From Chryseobacterium rhizoplanae (GTDB lineage: Bacteria; Bacteroidota; Bacteroidia; Flavobacteriales; Weeksellaceae): a stretch of DNA of 64,000 nucleotides. Under the pieces are notes generated by a model, which was not told the origin of the DNA, made no database searches, and saw only the letters and a list, made by a program, of their open reading frames with translations. The translations under genes and the position numbers were made by a program. The stretch spans positions 1 to 64,000 of the forward strand of contig NZ_FXTC01000007.1 in NCBI RefSeq assembly GCF_900182655.1, written 5' to 3'. This document shows positions 23,791 to 30,289 of the stretch, piece after piece. Positions within the stretch are counted from its first letter, which is position 1. Every line of letters starts with the position of its first letter.

Positions 23791-24675
23791 TTATTGAAGA
23801 TGTTTAAATTCTTCTGCAGAAATTTCTCCTGACTGAATTTTTCTCAGCTCATCTATATATTGGCTCATGTAGGCGTCAATTTCAGGATTTACTGTGTTCT
23901 TAGCCATCTTGTAAGTTCCGTTTAATACTCCCTGATAATAATAGAAGAAATTATAATCAAAATTGGAAGCGTTAAGATCATACTGTCCTAAAAGGAATCC
24001 TAAACGAACTGCAGATCTTCTTTGTGCAGGTGTTCCGTGATGTCCGGGATTGGTTGTCTGATAATCTCCGATACTTTGAGCAAACTCATAAGCTGCTGCA
24101 ATTTCCGGGAAGCTTGTTTTATTGTACCCGTTAGGTCTTCTCAAATAGTATCCTGCAAAACCGTCAGCTTCAAGCTCGTTAGGTCTGGCTGTGTTTTCGC
24201 TTACAGATGGAAGTCCAAAGATATACTGCAGCTGATGTCCGTACTCATGAGCGAGAATCATCGCATTCACAATATCACCTCCTTTTGCTTTTGCATCATA
24301 ATAGATGGCGTATCCATAATAGATCTTTCCGGTAGAATAGGAAATTGCATTGTACGTAGAATTGTAATTGGATGGATCATTCACAAATCTTAGTGTAGGA
24401 TTGCTTCTTCCCCACATACTTGCAATCTTAGTCATCTGACCGTTCATGAAATTGGTGTCTGTGGAATTTTGAAGTCCGGTTAGTAAAACTGAATTTGCAC
24501 TCCAGTTGTTATCAACATAAGAGCAGATTTTTTCCAGATCTCCCGGCTGATCAATTTTTGCACTAAGTTCTTGCTGAGGTTGAACATTGTTGTCCATTTG
24601 GTCATCACTACATGCTGTCAATGAAGTTACAGCAATGGCACCTGCTAGTAAGCAGAGATTAAAGTTTCTTTTCAT
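23791..24675 (-). CDS. neutral zinc metallopeptidase-like lipoprotein
   Basis: A 294-aa exported protein. The start MKRNFNLCLLAGAIAVTSL leads to lipobox LTAC, so it is predicted to be a lipoprotein. The catalytic motif is MILAHEYGHQLQYIFGL (HExxH) near residue 145, and NELEADGFAGYYLRRP downstream gives the third ligand Glu, as in the YpfJ-like neutral zinc metallopeptidases. Substrate unknown. An ATG four codons upstream (24687) is also in frame, but the Lys-Arg-rich start at 24675 makes the better signal peptide. No partner gene is apparent. Confidence 0.85.
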   Translation of the reverse strand: MKRNFNLCLLAGAIAVTSLTACSDDQMDNNVQPQQELSAKIDQPGDLEKICSYVDNNWSANSVLLTGLQNSTDTNFMNGQMTKIASMWGRSNPTLRFVNDPSNYNSTYNAISYSTGKIYYGYAIYYDAKAKGGDIVNAMILAHEYGHQLQYIFGLPSVSENTARPNELEADGFAGYYLRRPNGYNKTSFPEIAAAYEFAQSIGDYQTTNPGHHGTPAQRRSAVRLGFLLGQYDLNASNFDYNFFYYYQGVLNGTYKMAKNTVNPEIDAYMSQYIDELRKIQSGEISAEEFKHLQ

Positions 24676-24821
24676 ATATAAATTCAATTTGGTAAAACGA
24701 AGGTATGAAATTATCTCTTAATTGTGAGTATTTTAATGAAAAAAATTATTCAAAACATAGTGAGTAGGTTTTTAATTAAAAAAACATTGCTTTGATTGTA
24801 AGCTGTTTAGAAAATTATATG

Positions 24822-24829
24822 TATATTTG
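24822..24829 (+). promoter_or_regulatory. -7 promoter element of rplU-rpmA
   Basis: TATATTTG fully matches TAnnTTTG and lies 30 bases before the rplU start; predicted +1 near 24833. Confidence 0.65.
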
Positions 24830-24859
24830 CACCTCGAAATAACTAAAAATTTATAAACA

Positions 24860-25438
24860 ATGTTTGCAATTGTAGAAATAGCAGGGCTTCAATACAAAGT
24901 TGAGCAAGACCAGAAGTTGTTTGTAAACCGTTTAAAAGGAGATAAAGGAGGAAAAGTTTCTTTCGATAAAGTTCTTCTTACTGTAAACGGTGCAATCACT
25001 GTAGGCGCCCCAGCTGTAAACGGAATCACTGTAGAAGCAGAGATCCTTGACCACGTTAAAGCTGATAAAGTAATCGTTTTCAAAAAGAAAAGAAGAAAAG
25101 GTTACAAAGTGAAAAACGGTCACAGACAATCTTTAACTCAAATCGTAATCACTGGTATTACAGGATTTGAAGGTGGCGCTAAAAAAGCTGCTGCTAAAAA
25201 AGAAACTGTGAAAGGTGAAGTTCTTTCAGACAACGCAACTGTTAACTTTAGTGAAGATCACGAGCTGAACTATCACTTAAAGAAAAACAACTTGTCTCAG
25301 TCTAAAGAGAACAGAGAAACTTTAATTACTTTAGGTAAAGCAGTTAAAGTGGAATTAGAAAAGAATATTCTTACTCATGAAGAAGTAGATGCTGCTATCA
25401 TTAAGAATATCGATCAATTTAAAGCACTTAATAAATAA
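24860..25438 (+). CDS. rplU: 50S ribosomal protein L21 with C-terminal extension
   Basis: A 192-aa protein. The first about 105 residues are L21: MFAIVEIAGLQYKVEQDQKLFVNRL, then the basic VIVFKKKRRKGYKVKNGHRQSLTQI. Typical L21 is near 103 aa; the additional 85 residues start with an Ala/Lys-rich linker (GGAKKAAAKKETVKG) and end in a charged, probably helical segment with the Leu/Glu pattern LGKAVKVELEKNILTHEEVD. Such extended L21 proteins are known in Flavobacteriia. The tail is likely on the ribosome surface; its role is unknown. rpmA follows after 12 bases, the universal order. Confidence 0.96.
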   Translation: MFAIVEIAGLQYKVEQDQKLFVNRLKGDKGGKVSFDKVLLTVNGAITVGAPAVNGITVEAEILDHVKADKVIVFKKKRRKGYKVKNGHRQSLTQIVITGITGFEGGAKKAAAKKETVKGEVLSDNATVNFSEDHELNYHLKKNNLSQSKENRETLITLGKAVKVELEKNILTHEEVDAAIIKNIDQFKALNK

Positions 25439-25450
25439 TCCAGTAATAAA

Positions 25451-25708
25451 ATGGCACACAAGAAAGGAGTCGGTAGTTCCAAGAACGGTAGAGAGTCTCA
25501 CTCTAAAAGATTAGGTGTGAAGATTTTCGGAGGACAAGCAGCTATTGCCGGAAATATTATTGTTAGACAAAGAGGTACTCAGCACCACCCAGGTGATAAC
25601 GTGGGAATCGGTAAAGATCACACTTTGTTTGCATTAGTAGATGGTAAAGTAGTTTTCAGAAAGAAAGCAAACAACAGATCTTTTGTATCTGTAGAACCAA
25701 ACGCATAA
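25451..25708 (+). CDS. rpmA: 50S ribosomal protein L27
   Basis: An 85-aa protein with the standard N-terminus [37 protein letters not shown] and [17 protein letters not shown]. Its N-terminal arm reaches the peptidyl-transferase centre. There is no cleavable N-terminal extension of the Firmicutes kind. Second gene of the rplU-rpmA operon, followed by a terminator. Confidence 0.98.
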   Translation: MAHKKGVGSSKNGRESHSKRLGVKIFGGQAAIAGNIIVRQRGTQHHPGDNVGIGKDHTLFALVDGKVVFRKKANNRSFVSVEPNA

Positions 25709-25731
25709 TTTTTAAGCGTTTTATAAAAATC

Positions 25732-25762
25732 AAAGCTTCAGCAAATGCTGAGGCTTTTTTTT
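25732..25762 (+). terminator. terminator of rplU-rpmA
   Basis: AAAGCTTCAGCA pairs with TGCTGAGGCTTT (one wobble; the innermost pairs must open) and runs into a T-tract starting at 25755. Confidence 0.9.
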
Positions 25763-25815
25763 GTTATTATAATTGCAATTATTTTCGCGGTATTCAATTT
25801 TTTGTGAAATATTTT

Positions 25816-25823
25816 TATATTTG
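25816..25823 (+). promoter_or_regulatory. -7 promoter element of the 25898 peptide gene
   Basis: TATATTTG fully matches TAnnTTTG. Predicted +1 near 25827 makes a leader of about 70 bases that contains the conserved hairpin. Confidence 0.6.
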
Positions 25824-25853
25824 TTAACTGTCCTGTTATGAATAGTTGTGAGA

Positions 25854-25876
25854 GCCGAGAAGCATAAAGAGTAGGC
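25854..25876 (+). promoter_or_regulatory. conserved leader hairpin, copy 2
   Basis: GCC (25854-25856) pairs with GGC (25874-25876) around GAGAAGC, the variable ATAA, and AGAGTA. It matches the copies at 1210 and 26197 in every fixed position apart from G/A at the third base of GARAAGC and the changed closing pair of copy 1. It ends 21 bases before the start codon at 25898. Confidence 0.65.
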
Positions 25877-25897
25877 GCAAATTAAAACAAAATATCT

Positions 25898-26065
25898 ATG
25901 AAAAATCTAAAGAAATTAACCAAAAAGAATTTAAAAGAAATGACCGGAGGAGTAGCGGCCGTCTGCCCTTCTATGTTTCAATCCTGTGATGAATGGTGCA
26001 GATGGTCACCATGGCAAAAATCACACTGTATGCTTTCCCAGTCCTGTACAGAATGTTTTGAATGA
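25898..26065 (+). CDS. double-glycine leader Cys-rich small peptide
   Basis: A 55-aa peptide. The leader MKNLKKLTKKNLKEMTGG is followed by a 37-residue core with six Cys and three Trp (CDEWCRWSPW near residues 30-39), suggesting a folded, disulfide-bonded or metal-binding product. It is the first of two tandem genes after rpmA, with its own -7 box, conserved leader hairpin and terminator, so the two are separate transcription units. No exporter or modification enzyme is adjacent. Related to the genes at 865, 1253 and 26243. Bacteriocin-like by family name only. Confidence 0.82.
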   Translation: MKNLKKLTKKNLKEMTGGVAAVCPSMFQSCDEWCRWSPWQKSHCMLSQSCTECFE

Positions 26066-26082
26066 TATAAATAATCTTCTTT

Positions 26083-26111
26083 AAGCTGAACCTTATGGGG
26101 TTCGGCTTTTT
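26083..26111 (+). terminator. terminator of the 25898 peptide gene
   Basis: AAGCTGAACC (26083-26092) pairs with GGTTCGGCTT (26099-26108) with one wobble, then T residues to 26111. Confidence 0.9.
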
Positions 26112-26161
26112 ATATGAAGTTAAAAAAGCTTAAATAATATCCTTTGGTGGTGAAATAATTA

Positions 26162-26169
26162 TATATTTG
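26162..26169 (+). promoter_or_regulatory. -7 promoter element of the 26243 peptide gene
   Basis: TATATTTG fully matches TAnnTTTG, with predicted +1 near 26173. The same box precedes the sister gene at 25816. Confidence 0.6.
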
Positions 26170-26196
26170 TCTGTTATCAAATAAAAAATTGCGGAA

Positions 26197-26219
26197 GCCG
26201 AAAAGCAAAGAGAGTAGGC
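26197..26219 (+). promoter_or_regulatory. conserved leader hairpin, copy 3
   Basis: GCC (26197-26199) pairs with GGC (26217-26219) around GAAAAGC, the variable AAAG, and AGAGTA. It ends 23 bases before the start at 26243. Because the region is a conserved untranslated element, the in-frame ATG at 26189 that would read through it is not the start. Confidence 0.65.
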
Positions 26220-26242
26220 AACAAATAAAACTAAATATAATC

Positions 26243-26407
26243 ATGAAAAATTTAAGAAAATTAACAAAAGCCAGTCTGAGAAGTATTAACGGAGGAGAAG
26301 TATGGTGTCCGGCAAAACCTATTACATCATGCAGTGTATGGTGCGGATTGACAAAAGAGCAGAAAATGCGTTGTCTGCTTGATGTAGAGGGTTGTGAGTG
26401 TTTCTGA
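26243..26407 (+). CDS. double-glycine leader Cys-rich small peptide
   Basis: A 54-aa peptide with leader MKNLRKLTKASLRSINGG and a core of six Cys (two of them in the last four residues, CECF). The start at 26243 is chosen because it gives the family leader, whereas an ATG 18 codons upstream would translate the conserved RNA hairpin. Tandem paralogue of 25898; the cores differ strongly while leaders and upstream elements are alike, the usual pattern of a secreted peptide family with diversifying cores. Followed by a convergent terminator. Confidence 0.8.
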   Translation: MKNLRKLTKASLRSINGGEVWCPAKPITSCSVWCGLTKEQKMRCLLDVEGCECF

Positions 26408-26433
26408 TACTTTGTATAAAGTTGAAAAATAAA

Positions 26434-26465
26434 AGTTCGGCGGCTTCAAAGAAGCCGCCGAAACT
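26434..26465. terminator. bidirectional terminator, GGCGGC hairpin type
   Basis: AGTTCGGCGGCTTC (26434-26447) pairs with GAAGCCGCCGAAACT (26451-26465) with one bulged A. It resembles the hairpin at 8811-8851 (shared CGGCGGC/GCCGCCGAAACT). It separates the peptide gene from the convergent DUF5686 gene. Confidence 0.88.
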
Positions 26466-26483
26466 GTTTTATATTATTTCTGG

Positions 26484-29015
26484 TTAGAATCCTACCTGAA
26501 ATCCTGCTTTAACACCGAATTTTGAAATATCCGGTCTGTCAAGGTAATTTCCTCTCCAGTTGAAGTCTACCCTGAAAATTCTAAGATTTCCGATTCCTAT
26601 ATTTTCAATTCCAAATCCGTATTCATAATAAATATGTTCGCTTGGTGCAGAATATCTAAAACCTTCAACATTGATTGCCTTTGAAGCATCGCTTAATGTT
26701 CCATAAGCTCCTCTGATAAACGCAACCTCCCGGAATTTCAGTTTTTTAATCAAAGGAATATAAGAAAGAATTTTACCGTTAAAATGATGCTCCAGCTGAA
26801 GAGTGGTATAAGCGTCAGTCACGAATTCATAATAGTTAAGCTGAGAGAATGTATTCGGTACCAAACCATAGGACAGGTTGGCGGGAATGATATTCTGTAA
26901 TGCCAGAGGAACTGTACTGAAGTTTTTTCCTGCCTCAAAATTCACTACCAGTTTCCCCATGCTGCCAATCAAAAACGGCTTATAAAGCATGAACTGAAGC
27001 TTGTCATAATTGAAGTCAGCATTAAATAAACCTTCAATACCTCTGGTATATCTTAAAACAATGGTTGGTGCAAGGTTTCGGGCCTGGTAACGGTCAATCC
27101 CGGTTTGAGAGAACTTAGCGCCAGGCTTGGCGATTAAACTGATGGTAACATGTGAGTCATTCACTGTTTGTCTTAGCCGGCCATCTTTGTAATACATCAG
27201 ATTGAATTTCTCCGGAATAGCGGATTTGATGCTCTGCATTACTCCATCCACTCTGATCTGAAAATTTTTCCAGGGTTCAATAGCGGCAAAAACACTTGTT
27301 TTGTTTACCGAACTTAAAGAAATGTTTTCTCCTCTTGCAAAAAAGGTACTGGAAGATGAAGATTGCGGGGTAACACCATCACCCGAAGTAAGCTGTCCTC
27401 CAAGCTGAACGATATCTCTGGTGGTTCCTGCTCCAATCATAAAACGGTTAAGCTTATTGAACATATATCGTGCTTCAACACCATATTTAAACTGTTGATC
27501 TTTGAAACCATAAGCTGTATAAAACTGAGCTCTCCAGGTATCATTCAATCCGAAATAAGTTCTTGCTCCTAATCTTATTCTGTCTCCTTCCACTTCATTC
27601 CTTCCGTAAATAGAGAAAATAGGGCCTATATCTATTCCTTTAAAGGCGTTGTAATATCGTGAACCCAGGGTTTCAAACAGTTTTACCATTCTGTTGAATT
27701 TTGGAGTCTGCTGAAGCTGATCAAGCATGTTATAAACACCCTGTTCAGCTTTAGATAAAGTGTCAGGTCTGGCTTTGGTCCAATATGCGTCGTCTTTATT
27801 GGTGAATTTATCTTCATATTCCTCTTCCGTGCGTTTGAATACTTTTGGATCCAAAGGCTTGTTAAACTCATATTCAGAATAATCTACCGATCTTTTGGCT
27901 ATAATACTTTTGGCACCTTTCTTTTTTGAAAAAGGGCTCATTTCAAATTCAGTAATCAGTTTTTTAGGAAGAAAAGTGGTTTCATCAGGATTGTCATATT
28001 CTACTTGTGTATAGACACTGTTGACGAAATTTACATTGATTTTCTGGGTTGATTTTAATGTTGCTCCTAAAACTGCATAGGTGTCTGTATCTATATAAAG
28101 ATTTCCCTGGAAGGCAAGGATATCTTTTCTCTTCGGCTGATATCTGATCTGGAAAGCTTTCTCACCACGAATGGTGATGGTGTCCATAAGGCTGTAATCA
28201 TAAGTGCTGAATCCATCTGTCCCTACAGGGCTTTGAAATCCAATATCGAAATAGTTCAGCGTATTGTCGTAGATATTGATATCCCGATACAGGTTTTTAG
28301 CAGAAACCGTAATCACCTGATTGTCCTGGAAACCTGAAGTTTTTTGAGCTACCAATGTTCTTTTGCTATCCTTATCCGGTCTGTTTTTACCAAAATTTTC
28401 ATATACGGCTTCATTTAAAAAGATGGGAAGTCCTAATCTTCCGCTGGCTGTAGAATCAGCATAGTCAAAAATGAAATCCAGTTTATTGAAAATCTTTTTT
28501 TTCATGAAGGCACTGTCCAGGTTGTTCAGGTCGAATTGAGTTTTTTCGTATTCTTTAAAGGAATAGGTATCAAATTTTTCTAACCCGTTATTTCTTTTTT
28601 GGGCCCATACTTTTTGCATGATGGCGTAAGCAGGGTTTTCTTTTTTATTTTTGTATTTAGTCTTACCGCTCTGAAGGACAATCTCCTGGATGTCACTTAC
28701 TTTGGCCTGGGATAGCTGTACGAAAATATTTTCAGCATTTTCAGGGGTAATATCAAGTGTTTCTGTAGTATAACTTTTTCTGGAAAATTTTAGCTGATGA
28801 ATAATACTGTCTGACTGAACGATGAAGCTGCCTGAAGTTGTCGTCAGGGCAGGTGTTTTGCTGTTGTTGATAAAAATATCAACTTTTGTAAGTTCTTTGC
28901 TGCTTTTTTCGTCAACCACCCTGCCACTGGCCCGGTTTTGAGCGCATACGGAACTGGAGAGAATCAGAAAAAAAAATAAAAGATAGTGTTTTGGGGAGTT
29001 ATTGTTTAACATCAT
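26484..29015 (-). CDS. DUF5686 family outer-membrane protein with carboxypeptidase-regulatory-like domain
   Basis: An 843-aa exported protein. The signal peptide (YLLFFFLILSSSVCAQ) is followed by a carboxypeptidase-D-regulatory-like domain at about 28-105 (ASGRVVDEKSSKELTKVDIF). The DUF5686 core contains KENPAYAIMQKVWAQKRNNGLEKFDTYSFKEYEKTQ and FKRTEEEYEDKFTNKDDAYW. The C-terminal half alternates polar and aromatic residues in beta-strand style and ends FRVDFNWRGNYLDRP then VKAGFQVGF, as in outer-membrane barrels. Function unknown; an envelope assembly or transport role is plausible. Start is ATG 29015 or 29012. Confidence 0.88.
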   Translation of the reverse strand: MMLNNNSPKHYLLFFFLILSSSVCAQNRASGRVVDEKSSKELTKVDIFINNSKTPALTTTSGSFIVQSDSIIHQLKFSRKSYTTETLDITPENAENIFVQLSQAKVSDIQEIVLQSGKTKYKNKKENPAYAIMQKVWAQKRNNGLEKFDTYSFKEYEKTQFDLNNLDSAFMKKKIFNKLDFIFDYADSTASGRLGLPIFLNEAVYENFGKNRPDKDSKRTLVAQKTSGFQDNQVITVSAKNLYRDINIYDNTLNYFDIGFQSPVGTDGFSTYDYSLMDTITIRGEKAFQIRYQPKRKDILAFQGNLYIDTDTYAVLGATLKSTQKINVNFVNSVYTQVEYDNPDETTFLPKKLITEFEMSPFSKKKGAKSIIAKRSVDYSEYEFNKPLDPKVFKRTEEEYEDKFTNKDDAYWTKARPDTLSKAEQGVYNMLDQLQQTPKFNRMVKLFETLGSRYYNAFKGIDIGPIFSIYGRNEVEGDRIRLGARTYFGLNDTWRAQFYTAYGFKDQQFKYGVEARYMFNKLNRFMIGAGTTRDIVQLGGQLTSGDGVTPQSSSSSTFFARGENISLSSVNKTSVFAAIEPWKNFQIRVDGVMQSIKSAIPEKFNLMYYKDGRLRQTVNDSHVTISLIAKPGAKFSQTGIDRYQARNLAPTIVLRYTRGIEGLFNADFNYDKLQFMLYKPFLIGSMGKLVVNFEAGKNFSTVPLALQNIIPANLSYGLVPNTFSQLNYYEFVTDAYTTLQLEHHFNGKILSYIPLIKKLKFREVAFIRGAYGTLSDASKAINVEGFRYSAPSEHIYYEYGFGIENIGIGNLRIFRVDFNWRGNYLDRPDISKFGVKAGFQVGF

Positions 29016-29111
29016 TCGTTTCTTCAGGCAATTAGCATAAACAAAAAGTATGCAGTTTATTTAAAAAACAGGTAAAAAAATAAAATATTTTTAGTCTACC
29101 ATATAAAACGA

Positions 29112-29119
29112 CAAATGTA
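29112..29119 (-). promoter_or_regulatory. candidate -7 promoter element of the DUF5686 gene
   Basis: TACATTTG on the minus strand fully matches TAnnTTTG, about 100 bases before the start. The rest of the 29016-29258 gap shows nothing I can name. Confidence 0.4.
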
Positions 29120-29260
29120 GCAAAAATTATATACGGGTTCATTAAAATTAAATGAGAAATTTTAATGCTTACAGGATAAGAATCAGAGGATTAATAACAA
29201 GTGAAAAGTCCAGGCATCGATCCATTATTTCACCGTTCTATCTTTATGAATTGTAAATGA

Positions 29261-29290
29261 AAAAAGACCTACATTTCTGTAAGTCTTTTT
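29261..29290 (-). terminator. terminator of tRNA-Asn copy 1
   Basis: AAAAAGACCTACA (29261-29273) pairs with TGTAAGTCTTTTT (29278-29290), with one C/A mismatch, around TTTC. The A-run on the left is the U-tract of the minus-strand transcript. The same hairpin, perfect, follows copy 2. Confidence 0.85.
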
Positions 29291-29291
29291 G

Positions 29292-29365
29292 CTCCTCCTG
29301 CTGGGCTCGAACCAGCGACCCTCTGATTAACAGTCAGATGCTCTAACCAACTGAGCTAAGGAGGA
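29292..29365 (-). tRNA. tRNA-Asn(GTT), copy 1
   Basis: 74 nt on the minus strand. Acceptor TCCTCCT pairs with AGGAGGA, the D arm reads GCTCAGTTGGTTAGAGC, the anticodon stem-loop is TCTGA-CTGTTAA-TCAGA with anticodon GTT (29331-29329), and the T arm contains GGTTCGAGCC. CCA is not encoded. Identical to the copy at 33778-33851. Confidence 0.97.
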
Positions 29366-29387
29366 ATTTCCTTTGTTTAAGGTGCTG

Positions 29388-29418
29388 CAAATATAATAGG
29401 AATATCCGTACCAAGCAA
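29388..29418 (-). promoter_or_regulatory. promoter of tRNA-Asn copy 1
   Basis: On the minus strand TTG (29418-29416), a 20-base spacer and TATATTTG (29395-29388) match the Bacteroidota consensus. The copy-2 promoter has the same boxes and spacing. Confidence 0.7.
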
Positions 29419-29501
29419 GTTTTATCGTGTTTTCTGAATCGTTTTTAACTAAATGTATTGAATTTCAATAAGAAATATTTTCTGAATATTTCTATTGAAA
29501 C

Positions 29502-30221
29502 CTATAGGTCTTCAAATAAATGCCTAAAATAATGTTCCGGCGATTCCAGAAAATTCTTTGTCAGCTGATAATGTTCCGTTTCTTTATAATGAACTTTTTG
29601 AATTTTATCGTCAAGTAAATAAATTTCAGCAGCTGGATAGCTCATTAATATCGGTGAATGGCTTGAAATGATAAACTGAGCTTTTCCTGTTTGTTCTAAT
29701 TTATGAATAATAGATAATAATGAAAGTTGTCTTTGTGGTGATAAAGCAGCTTCAGGTTCATCAAGAATATAAATGCCATGCTGGAAATGGTTATGGAATA
29801 ATGATAAAAAAGCTTCACCGTGGGACTGCTGGTGTAAAGATTTCCCTCCATAGGCTTCCAGAACTCTTTGATCTTCTTGAGCCACTTCATCGATATAGGT
29901 GGCAAAATTGAAAAAACTTTCAGCTCTCATAAAAAAGCCCTGAGAAGTCTTATGGTGCCAGGAAAGTGTAAGATATTCCGACAGCGCAGATTCTGTTTTA
30001 TGAAAGTCGTAATTGTGATTACGGTTTCCTCCGGCGACATTAAAATTACATTGGTCTGCAATGGCTTCGAGCAGGGTAGATTTTCCAATTCCATTTTCGC
30101 CAACGAAAAAGGTAACATTACTTTTTAACCTTAAATTTAAACCGTTGCGTAAAAAAGGAAGGTTGAAAGGAAAGTCTTGGGGATGATTATCTTGTAAATA
30201 AATTTTGGATAAATAAGGCAT
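29502..30221 (-). CDS. AAA family ATPase (ABC-like ATP-binding fold)
   Basis: A 239-aa soluble ATPase, start MPYLSKIYLQ. It has Walker A FFVGENGIGKSTLLEAIA near residue 45, a Q-loop region, Walker B with IYILDEPEAALSPQRQ, and the switch His in FIISSHSPILMSYPAAEIYLLDD. Proteins of this kind (predicted AAA ATPases resembling the heads of SMC/ABC proteins) are common single genes of unknown role. The ATG at 30278 would add a hydrophobic stretch upstream of the -7 box and is rejected. A 13-bp hairpin fills the leader and ends on the start codon. Confidence 0.85.
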   Translation of the reverse strand: MPYLSKIYLQDNHPQDFPFNLPFLRNGLNLRLKSNVTFFVGENGIGKSTLLEAIADQCNFNVAGGNRNHNYDFHKTESALSEYLTLSWHHKTSQGFFMRAESFFNFATYIDEVAQEDQRVLEAYGGKSLHQQSHGEAFLSLFHNHFQHGIYILDEPEAALSPQRQLSLLSIIHKLEQTGKAQFIISSHSPILMSYPAAEIYLLDDKIQKVHYKETEHYQLTKNFLESPEHYFRHLFEDL

Positions 30222-30257
30222 TTTGCTTGATAGAATTATTAATCCTATCAAGCAAAA
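30221..30257 (-). promoter_or_regulatory. 13-bp leader hairpin ending on the start codon
   Basis: TTTTGCTTGATAG (30221-30233) and CTATCAAGCAAAA (30245-30257) are perfect inverted repeats with an 11-base loop. In the minus-strand message the last paired base is the A of the AUG at 30221, and the predicted 5' end (near 30260) is just before the first arm. It may hold back translation or serve as an operator for a dimeric regulator. Confidence 0.65.
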
Positions 30258-30263
30258 TATGTG

Positions 30264-30271
30264 CAAAAATA
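30264..30271 (-). promoter_or_regulatory. -7 promoter element of the AAA ATPase gene
   Basis: TATTTTTG on the minus strand fully matches TAnnTTTG; predicted +1 near 30260. It lies in the 68-bp gap after the tricorn-like gene, which has no terminator of its own, so read-through is also possible. Confidence 0.55.
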
Positions 30272-30289
30272 AGAGCAATATTTTAATTC

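Noticed and set aside
26189..26407. 72-residue form of the 26243 peptide
   Set aside because: The first 18 codons translate the conserved RNA hairpin at 26197-26219. The shorter form begins with the MKNL leader shared by all family members.
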